From a virus, in IMG/VR virus record IMGVR_UViG_3300045972_000071, positions 23,618-87,617 of that record: 64,000 nt of DNA. One strand, written 5' to 3'. Positions 57,207 through 64,000 of the stretch are shown piece after piece; the first letter of the stretch is position 1, and each line of letters opens with the position of its first letter. The position numbers and the translations under genes are program-made. Below the pieces are notes generated by a model. The model was given only the letters and a program-made list of their open reading frames with translations. It was not told the origin of the DNA and did no database searches.

Positions 57207-58433
57207 TTACCAAGCGTTGATAAGATACGTTGTGTCAGGACGATAAATGACTGGAAGTCCTTTGTCCTGAACGCGGAGCCACATACCTTCTGGATCCCAC
57301 TCAAGCTCAGTGTCAGCATAGAAGCCCCAACGACGGCCCAGACCATACGGTGCTTCCATGAACTCAGCAATCTTACTGCCGTCCGCTGTATCGGAGAACA
57401 TGAAGAACTGATTGTCCATGATGAATTTCTTACGGGCAACAACTTTGTCACGCCCTGCAACATACGTGTTTGACAGTGCAACGGTTACAGTTACTACGCC
57501 GGTATCAGTGTTGACAGTCGCTACGGTGCGATCTTCCCAAGTATTGAACTTGGTCATGTTGAACACACGCAGAACGGAACCGACTTCAATGTCAGTTGCA
57601 TCATCAACAGTCAGAGTTGTGGAGTTACCCCAGTTAGTGATGTATGCCTGTACTTCATACAGATCATCGTAAATGGTCACGTTGCCGAGACCCAAAAGAT
57701 TTGCAAGAACTGCTTTAGGGTTGGAATACAGATCACCATTACCGAATGCCGACTTAGCCATCAGAGTCTGGATGTCTTTGGAGAGCATCATGACCTGGAG
57801 CATCTGGCTGTTAATGATAATGTGATTTGCTGTAACACCAGCATCAACAGAAAGAACTGTTTTAGCTGTGAAGATGTCGCCAACAATATCAGCAGTGCTG
57901 GTTGCTTTTGGTGTGTTCCAACGTGTAGTATCTGCAGGCAGAGTACGAACATGGGAAGTAGGAACACCATAGCTGATGGCGATTTTAGCTCCACCAGGCA
58001 TGTTGTAGTTAAGAACACCGTTGATGATTGCCTGAGCCATCATCCATTCACGACGGCGCTCGCAACGATAGCGAAGTTTCTTGACACCTTTAGCGAGTTG
58101 ACGCTCGGCAGTCTGGTAAGTAGCAGTCGTACCTGGCTCACGAAGATTGTTAAGAAACTCCTCGTCAAAGTACATTTTCTCTTTCCAGTAAGCGGCCTTT
58201 GCAGAACCTTTGCTTACGCCATCAATGCCGATTGTGGGTGCTACCGAACCAGGTGCTACGAACGGTGTCATGCCACCAGAAGCATATTCGATTTCCCAAC
58301 TGATAGCATCGCTTGGATACTGATTGGAAGCGAACATGGACGAAAAATAGTTTGACGGTGTTTTGTCAATGTTGGAGATCAATTTATTCAAAGTCTCCAA
58401 CTGTAGTGCGGGAATTCCAGCTGTACCTTTCAT
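57207..58433 (-). CDS. Major capsid protein
   Basis: A 408-residue protein, the HK97-fold shell subunit by position and length, of the lambda-E-like type (FDEEFLNNLREPG, then KKLRYRCERRREWMMAQAI, and C-terminal EFMEAPYGLGRRWGFYADTE). Residues about 265-335 form an insert (TTLTVDDATDIEVGSVLRV...TVATVNTDTGVVTVTV) that looks like a small barrel displayed on the surface. Strong AGGAGG before the ATG. Confidence 0.85.
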   Translation of the reverse strand: MKGTAGIPALQLETLNKLISNIDKTPSNYFSSMFASNQYPSDAISWEIEYASGGMTPFVAPGSVAPTIGIDGVSKGSAKAAYWKEKMYFDEEFLNNLREPGTTATYQTAERQLAKGVKKLRYRCERRREWMMAQAIINGVLNYNMPGGAKIAISYGVPTSHVRTLPADTTRWNTPKATSTADIVGDIFTAKTVLSVDAGVTANHIIINSQMLQVMMLSKDIQTLMAKSAFGNGDLYSNPKAVLANLLGLGNVTIYDDLYEVQAYITNWGNSTTLTVDDATDIEVGSVLRVFNMTKFNTWEDRTVATVNTDTGVVTVTVALSNTYVAGRDKVVARKKFIMDNQFFMFSDTADGSKIAEFMEAPYGLGRRWGFYADTELEWDPEGMWLRVQDKGLPVIYRPDTTYLINAW

Positions 58434-58458
58434 GTACTAATACCTCCTATAGGTTATT

Positions 58459-59160
58459 TTACTTGAGAATTGTGTGCTGACCATCTTGAACTGCACCAAG
58501 GGAAGTAAGAGCTTCCGAAGTAGCATTAACAAGACTGCCGGTATAAACGATTGCATTGGAGATCACTATAGAAGTGAGTGCACCGGCTGCTGATTCACCA
58601 TAACCAGTATCAATGTCTTTGTCAATGATGCTGAAAGCAGTGGTGAATGGCGTTGCCGCGGCAGCCTTAACATAACAATAGGCTGTATTAGCTACAGTAA
58701 GGTTAGTTACTGTTGCGAGGATTGCAGTGATTGTAGCCCAACGAGGATCTGTGGTACGGTCGATAACCGTAATAGCTCCAGTTGCCTGCTCACCACCGGT
58801 TGTGATTGCATTGACAATGAGTTCATCGCCAACAACAAAGCGGTAAGAATCACTGATGGATACTTTCAGTGTGTTGGTTGCGGCATCCTGAACAAGCAGA
58901 GTAACGCCGATAGCAGATGCAGTGTTTGCAGTGATCTTTGTACGAAGTGGGGCATAAGGAACAAGCTGTCCCTTATTACCTGCGGCAGAGGAGTTCACAG
59001 CCATAACTGTTCCAGCGGCCAAAACTCCAAACCCTGGGGCTACTGTTTTGTCCTTAATCAGAGCGATTTCTCTCTGGGAAAAGAACAATCTTTTGATACC
59101 TACGCCCTCAGGATTGCGAACAATCTGAGGAGTGCTTCCACCTAAACCTTTAACTGGCAT
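58459..59160 (-). CDS. Capsid decoration-like protein
   Basis: A 233-residue beta-rich protein between protease/scaffold and capsid genes, where decoration proteins lie. VAPGFGVLAAGTVMAVNSSA is typical of head decoration folds. Residues 75-160 contain a module (YRFVVGDELIVNAIT...GAITVIDRTTDPRWATI) like those in the capsid and tube proteins. Confidence 0.7.
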   Translation of the reverse strand: MPVKGLGGSTPQIVRNPEGVGIKRLFFSQREIALIKDKTVAPGFGVLAAGTVMAVNSSAAGNKGQLVPYAPLRTKITANTASAIGVTLLVQDAATNTLKVSISDSYRFVVGDELIVNAITTGGEQATGAITVIDRTTDPRWATITAILATVTNLTVANTAYCYVKAAAATPFTTAFSIIDKDIDTGYGESAAGALTSIVISNAIVYTGSLVNATSEALTSLGAVQDGQHTILK

Positions 59161-59188
59161 AACTTTTCTCCTTTATCTTTATTTTTAA

Positions 59189-60319
59189 TTACTTGACGTA
59201 AGCAAGCATACGTTCAGCGGCGGCATCACTTTCTTTGGAGAGTTTTTCTTTGCTACCGGTACCTAGGTCTTTCTTTGAAGTGCTGAATCCCATTACAGAA
59301 CCCTCTTCGTCAGACCAATCTTTCAGTTCGGCATCAACAGAAGCGGCAAATGCCTCTTCATCGAGTATACCATCTGCAATAAACGCCTCATGGCCAACCA
59401 TCTTTCGTACCTTAGCAGAAAGACGCTCCGGGAGACCAGCATCAGTGAACTTCTGTGCAAAGATGTTATCTGCGGTGTGCTTCATGGATTGCTCCTGACG
59501 CAGTGCCTCAGATTTTTCCAATGCCAACAGACGCTTCTCCGACAGTTTGCTTTCCTCGGAAAGTTGTGCATTCTGCTCAGTTACATTAGCGAGTTTGCTT
59601 TCCAGGTCAGCTTTCTCTCCTGCGAACTTCGCTTCAACGCCATCAGCTACTTCTTTGGCGAGTTTCGCAAACTCCTCAGGGTGTTCTGTTTTGAACTTCA
59701 AATAATCCATTTTCACTTCCTCCTGTTCTTGAAATTTTGCTACGGATGAGATTTCTATGCATACATCTTCTGACTCGGACATTGCCGCTGATTTGGTGTT
59801 TGAATCATACCCGAATGTACATACAGATGATTCCTTGAATGTGCATTCTCTCCAAATAGTACCTGGTCCTTTCATTTCATAACCATTTACCATTGCAGTT
59901 TCTTTTTCCTGCAGGGTCTGAATCTTCGTGGGACGTGCGTAGATTGAAGCCTCGTACGGAAAGCCCTGTGCTGAGTTTTCTCTGAACTTGATACTCTCTT
60001 CTGTATCAATGAACTCGGCACCGACTACGGTGAGTTGATTTCCTTCTGTGGACAGCTTCGTTATGAATCCAATTTTCTTACCTGTTTCGTGATCTTCAAG
60101 GAGCGGGTACTTCTTTTTAGGAAATTTCATTCCCTCAAGGTCGATAGCAAGATCACCCCACCACCAATGCCCTTTTATGATACCACCAGAGTAAGCCAGC
60201 ATTTCCAGAGTAGGAGTTTGTTTTTCGATATCCCCCTCAGCGAATGTGACCTTTGCAAAACACTTTTCGTCCAATAGTTGCATTGAACCTTTGGTGAGTT
60301 GTACTGTTTCTTTTTTCAT
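59189..60319 (-). CDS. Prohead protease fused to scaffold
   Basis: A 376-residue protein. The N-terminal 170 residues are a prohead serine protease: YPLLEDHETGKKIG near 71 gives the catalytic His region and GFPYEASIYARP near 118 the Ser region. A long coiled coil follows (EVADGVEAKFAGEKADLESKL, SEKRLLALEKSEAL) as in scaffold proteins, then a basic/acidic tail. The scaffold half would be removed by the protease as the shell matures. Confidence 0.82.
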   Translation of the reverse strand: MKKETVQLTKGSMQLLDEKCFAKVTFAEGDIEKQTPTLEMLAYSGGIIKGHWWWGDLAIDLEGMKFPKKKYPLLEDHETGKKIGFITKLSTEGNQLTVVGAEFIDTEESIKFRENSAQGFPYEASIYARPTKIQTLQEKETAMVNGYEMKGPGTIWRECTFKESSVCTFGYDSNTKSAAMSESEDVCIEISSVAKFQEQEEVKMDYLKFKTEHPEEFAKLAKEVADGVEAKFAGEKADLESKLANVTEQNAQLSEESKLSEKRLLALEKSEALRQEQSMKHTADNIFAQKFTDAGLPERLSAKVRKMVGHEAFIADGILDEEAFAASVDAELKDWSDEEGSVMGFSTSKKDLGTGSKEKLSKESDAAAERMLAYVK

Positions 60320-60342
60320 GTTATCTCCTGTCCATGTTATAC

Positions 60343-60371
60343 CAAATAACAGTATTGGGATTTTTTGTCAA
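60343..60371 (-). promoter_or_regulatory. Late-arm promoter before the protease-scaffold gene
   Basis: On the - strand, TTGACA (60371-60366), a 17-base spacer and TATTTG (60348-60343) preceded by TGT. A sigma70-type match with extended -10 that would boost capsid gene transcription independently of the terminase end. Confidence 0.6.
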
Positions 60372-60392
60372 ACAAAATTTGGTTGTGGAATA

Positions 60393-62057
60393 TTATTTTG
60401 TAGGAGTAACCTTTCTCTTGATTACTGTCTTAGCAACTGGTTTCTCCACGGGCTTTGCATCTGCTTTCTTTACTCCCGCATCCTTCTTAGCAGGTGCATT
60501 ATCTCCAGGGGCATTACCTGGTATAGCCGCTTGATCTACAGACAGTGAAAGTTCTGGGTATCTTTCCATTTCAGTTGCATGAGCCAATCGCAATCTGCGG
60601 TAGTTACCAAAACCTAACTTCTTTGCAATCTCCTGGTTAGGTATTCCTAAAGTCTCATACGTGCTTCCGTGCTTAACACCCAAGAAAGCCCTTGCTTTAG
60701 CTTCTGCATCATTAACTTCTGATGTAGGGAATGAAATGTCGATCAGTGACTCTGGTTTTCTCTTTACATTCTTGAACACTGGCTCTTGATCTTTAAACTC
60801 AACAGCTACCCGTTGGTCAAACTTTTCAGGAAAACCATATACACTACTTTTGAGAAAAAAGATATTGCCCCAGAAGTCGTGACGCAAGAACCGCTCAAAG
60901 TAAGTTGATTCGTCCATCATACGATCGGACATCGGTCCACGAGTAGCCTTTACAGAAGAGAACGTGCCTTTACTCTGTCCTGATGTGACATCCTCTGGTT
61001 CATTCAAACCCGATGTTATCATATGGAATATGTCAGTGTCGCTTTCTGAGATATTGGGAAGTGCTGGGTTCTTACACTCCATCTTCATTCCTGGGGGAAG
61101 TACAAGAGTGCCACCTGGTGTCTTTTTAGCCATAACACCTGTTTGCTTTCTCTCTTCATCCGTCAGTGCTAACCACATACGGAAAGTCTTGGGGTCTTCC
61201 ATGGTGATTACCCACAGATAGGATCCCGCAGACTTCTTGTGATCTATTTCATATTTCTTAAGGTTCTCATAATGATTTAACCACTCAAGGATGGTGCGTA
61301 GGTGAGAAACATTCCGTTTGGTCATAAACGATTTGTCCCATGATATGATAAATCGGCGATAACCACCTACTGATCTATATTTAGGTTTACCACTCTTGCT
61401 GTTTACTGTCTGGGATTCGACAAACGCTGGATTCTTCTTTGCGAGTTTAGCAAGTTCAGGGAAGCGGGCGACAAATATGGATGGTACCAGCTCCGCAGTA
61501 CCTTTATTAGCAGGATCATTCGGGTTGTTCTGATTAACAAAGTAGAATAGAGGCATTGTCGCTTTAGTGGGGTGATATATGATACCATCTTCCCCACCCC
61601 CAGCAATATCAGAAGGATCAATGAAATCTATCTCAATAAAGCCATCATCATGCAGTGTTAAGCACTGAAAAAGCTCTCCTTCTATTACGGAACGCCCTAC
61701 AAACTTAGGCCAAAACAGGTATAATCTGTTCCTTTGGTCAAACTCAATCTCTTCAATTACGTCTTGAATCTTCGCAATTTCAGAACTGGTTTCAAAACCA
61801 TTTCCACATAATCTACCTACTTGACCCTTTACCGCAGTGCTAATTTGTGGGTTTTTATTGAATTTATCCCAGCAAGCCTGCTGTAATTCTTCCCGATTGT
61901 AGTTATCTCCGCTCTTATCTGCAAATCCATCAGCGTCAGCCACCACAGCATCTACTTCGTCTGTCTGCCACGGCATAGCAAAACGGAGCGTTCCTAGTTC
62001 TTCATCTGACAGTTTGGCTAGAGCAGAAGCGGCTAATCCGAGCGTATTATCGTCCAT
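60393..62057 (-). CDS. Portal protein
   Basis: About 554 residues from ATG 62057, chosen because GAGG lies 6 bases upstream; an in-frame GTG at 62108 is weaker. WDKFNKNPQISTAVKGQVGRLCG, FWPKFVGRSVIEGELFQC and EFKDQEPVFKNVK are in portal-like order, and it sits between terminase and protease genes. It forms the dodecameric gate at one vertex. C-terminus is Lys/Pro-rich. Confidence 0.85.
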   Translation of the reverse strand: MDDNTLGLAASALAKLSDEELGTLRFAMPWQTDEVDAVVADADGFADKSGDNYNREELQQACWDKFNKNPQISTAVKGQVGRLCGNGFETSSEIAKIQDVIEEIEFDQRNRLYLFWPKFVGRSVIEGELFQCLTLHDDGFIEIDFIDPSDIAGGGEDGIIYHPTKATMPLFYFVNQNNPNDPANKGTAELVPSIFVARFPELAKLAKKNPAFVESQTVNSKSGKPKYRSVGGYRRFIISWDKSFMTKRNVSHLRTILEWLNHYENLKKYEIDHKKSAGSYLWVITMEDPKTFRMWLALTDEERKQTGVMAKKTPGGTLVLPPGMKMECKNPALPNISESDTDIFHMITSGLNEPEDVTSGQSKGTFSSVKATRGPMSDRMMDESTYFERFLRHDFWGNIFFLKSSVYGFPEKFDQRVAVEFKDQEPVFKNVKRKPESLIDISFPTSEVNDAEAKARAFLGVKHGSTYETLGIPNQEIAKKLGFGNYRRLRLAHATEMERYPELSLSVDQAAIPGNAPGDNAPAKKDAGVKKADAKPVEKPVAKTVIKRKVTPTK

Positions 62058-62123
62058 AAGGGCCTCATTTATAGGTATTTCAGAGTAGTGTATGGGTAAA
62101 TCACACACTTTGCAATGACAAAA

Positions 62124-62300
62124 TTACAGGAAGAACTTGTTCCTATCCATATGATGCTCTGCCATCCGTTTAATTCTAAATACTAACTCTTTACCGTTCT
62201 GATTAAGGGTTGTCCAATCTTCACCTATAAATCCTTGAACAGCATAATACTTTTCACCGTTAATATCGACATCTTCAACACGGGTTTCACACTCTGACAT
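62124..62300 (-). CDS. Small hypothetical protein between terminase and portal genes
   Basis: Fifty-eight residues from ATG 62300 to TAA 62124: MSECETRVEDVDINGEKYYA, then a helical basic half ending DRNKFFL. The binding site is weak (GAG). It fills an otherwise empty 340-base gap and its codon use is like its neighbours. Function unknown. Confidence 0.5.
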   Translation of the reverse strand: MSECETRVEDVDINGEKYYAVQGFIGEDWTTLNQNGKELVFRIKRMAEHHMDRNKFFL

Positions 62301-62395
62301 GATATTTGCTCGATTCTGTGATTTATTTAGTCGGTATCCGCAAACACACGTCAGCGGTGCCTGTTTATATCGCTATCATGCTTAAACTGACTTGC

Positions 62396-64000
62396 TCAGT
62401 GCTTTATAAGAGTGGACTTGTTCATTACCATCGTACCGAAGAACGGGGTATGATTACGTTCCTTGAAATCATCAACCTTTAAGTCACGCCCGCCGTATAT
62501 ACCCCATGCTATGGAGAAGATACAGTCGTCCTGTGTACCGTACTTTTCCATTTTCTCTGGAGAACCGAACCAACGCTTATCTTCATCGTGAAAGAACACT
62601 GCGGCTTCTTCCTTGAAGATATCTTCTCCTTTACTTCCCCAAACAACAAGAGGCGGTTGCTTATATCTGCCTGTTGTAATCGCTCCGTGAAGTTCAGAGA
62701 ACGCCGCTTTCTGCTTATCGTATGAAGGATGTATAGGTTCAAACTTAATACCGTTATCTTCACACCATTGAGCCATATCCCATATACCCCAACGCTCGCC
62801 GCATATAACATCAACACCGTCAAATGTCTCATGCCCCTCAAGAATCACGTCTTTAATTGCTTCCAAGAGACTATCAGGTATATGAGCAACTTGCAAGGTG
62901 ACGTACATATATTGTGGGTTACCATTGTCGGCAAACGCAGGATTCGATCTACTTCCCGGTAGTCCCTTAGCAGTGATAGTGACAATGGTTCGTGCAGCGG
63001 TTCTATCTTTCTTCAATGGATCCGCTCTATCTAGCCCGACAAGGATTGCCCAGTTAGTGTCATATAAATCACTCAGGATATCTAAATCAGCCATTGTGGC
63101 CATCTTTGTCATACCGAAAGAATCACGTAATTTATAATATCTTTCAAGCGGAACTAACTTTGCATCTAAGTCCCGTATAGCACCTAACTCATAATCGAAA
63201 GAAGACGGTATACCCTTACTTGTCGCTTCCTCAATCTGTTCCTTAATCTTCACCTTCTGCTGTATCACTTCAAGCAGAGAACTGAATGGTGAAACTCCTC
63301 TACCTACACCAACATAGCTGATTGCCTCTATTACGTCAGAGCCAAATACTTGCTGGGCATTACTTCCCCACACGTTCATAAAGTATTTTTCAAAATCACC
63401 TAGTGGGAACTTCTCTTTGTAGTCGTCAAGCTGTTGCTGGTCCATCTGCGGATTCCAGTAATCTTCTATGACGGCATCTTTACTACAACGATAGGAATAA
63501 AAGAGAGTTTTGATTTTGCGAGTGATAAAGGATTGATACATCTTGTAGAGGACGTGTGTCTTAGGAGATACCGTTGAGTCAATAACACCTAACGCATTCG
63601 GTACGTTACGCATTGATCCGTCAAGCTGTGTAAAGAACTTAGGATTCTTCATGTCGAACATCTCCGAGAATGTATACCCAGTGATGTTCGACACGATACC
63701 AGAAAACGAAGACAACGGTTTTAATACCGATGTTATGTTTCCCTTATCGTCACGTAAGCGAATCTCTTTTTCTTGGATGTTACGCTCACCGATAATGTTA
63801 AACAAAGGTGGGGAGTTCTTGATGATATCCTTCATAACATCGAAGTGAACAAACTTGATCTGGTCTTTACTGTTAGCGCCGAGAACGATCTGTTGTTTCG
63901 GCCAGTTAAAGAATTTCCATAGTTGTATCAGACAAGCGACAAGTGACTTACCTTCTCCACGCATCCATGACAAGATAATTAGTTTGTATACGAATCGCCC
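62396..64000 (-). CDS. terL: Terminase large subunit, N-terminus outside window
   Basis: DNA-packaging motor. The frame is open to the right edge, so the start lies beyond 64000. The visible N-terminal end includes SWMRGEGKS, the Walker A loop, so only the first part of the ATPase domain is missing. Later, the C-terminal nuclease domain shows VGLDRADPLK near the middle (first metal Asp), VICGERWGIWDMAQW and DDCIFSIAWGIYG, the RNase H-like ligands. The visible length is about 534 residues. Confidence 0.88.
   Translation of the reverse strand, partial: GRFVYKLIILSWMRGEGKSLVACLIQLWKFFNWPKQQIVLGANSKDQIKFVHFDVMKDIIKNSPPLFNIIGERNIQEKEIRLRDDKGNITSVLKPLSSFSGIVSNITGYTFSEMFDMKNPKFFTQLDGSMRNVPNALGVIDSTVSPKTHVLYKMYQSFITRKIKTLFYSYRCSKDAVIEDYWNPQMDQQQLDDYKEKFPLGDFEKYFMNVWGSNAQQVFGSDVIEAISYVGVGRGVSPFSSLLEVIQQKVKIKEQIEEATSKGIPSSFDYELGAIRDLDAKLVPLERYYKLRDSFGMTKMATMADLDILSDLYDTNWAILVGLDRADPLKKDRTAARTIVTITAKGLPGSRSNPAFADNGNPQYMYVTLQVAHIPDSLLEAIKDVILEGHETFDGVDVICGERWGIWDMAQWCEDNGIKFEPIHPSYDKQKAAFSELHGAITTGRYKQPPLVVWGSKGEDIFKEEAAVFFHDEDKRWFGSPEKMEKYGTQDDCIFSIAWGIYGGRDLKVDDFKERNHTPFFGTMVMNKSTLIKH

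Overview
The window is part of the genome of a tailed, long-tailed (siphovirus-type) bacteriophage. Evidence for this is a complete head-tail morphogenesis cluster, a 2546-residue tape measure protein and a G/G-T frameshifted tail chaperone pair. The lysis genes are those of a phage of a Gram-negative host: an inner-membrane spanin overlapping a lipoprotein spanin, plus an M15-type endolysin. Strong AGGAG ribosome binding sites and sigma70-like promoters, often with an extended -10, fit a proteobacterial-type host. The host itself cannot be named from the sequence.

Layout. Bases 1-29000 carry closely packed, mostly overlapping genes on the + strand (metabolism, DNA modification, replication, recombination). 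Bases 29040-64000 carry the virion and lysis genes on the - strand, from terminase large subunit (running off the right edge) through portal, protease/scaffold, capsid, connectors, tail tube, chaperones, tape measure, tail tip and fibers to lysis. The two arms converge on a hairpin terminator near 29000-29030.

DNA modification block (1-7821): queE (5' truncated), folE, a SAM methyltransferase, an Ino1-like inositol-phosphate synthase, a HAD-like protein, queC and a Tgt/DpdA-like transglycosylase. With a 6-carboxytetrahydropterin synthase supplied from outside the window or by the host, folE-queE-queC make preQ0, and the DpdA-like enzyme would exchange it into DNA as an anti-restriction modification. 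The Ino1-like gene and its overlapping HAD gene inside this operon are unexpected.

Replication and recombination block (7880-28995): sliding clamp, a uracil-DNA-glycosylase-like domain fused to a PolA-type polymerase, clamp loader, HD hydrolase, ssDNA-binding protein, RecA, 5' flap nuclease, RuvC-like nuclease, ThyX, a dNMP-kinase-like protein, an Mre11/SbcD nuclease with its Rad50/SbcC partner split into two genes at the zinc hook, and an ATP-dependent DNA ligase. No helicase or primase was recognised here.

Unusual layers. Three HNH-AP2 homing-endonuclease cassettes, plus a remnant of a fourth, sit between genes. Each intact cassette has its own promoter whose -10 overlaps or abuts the 5' arm of a hairpin that hides the ribosome binding site, and flanking gene ends are duplicated with diverged codons. 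Two gene-free stretches (about 13178-13530 and 14965-15280) look like two diverged copies of one structured RNA family.
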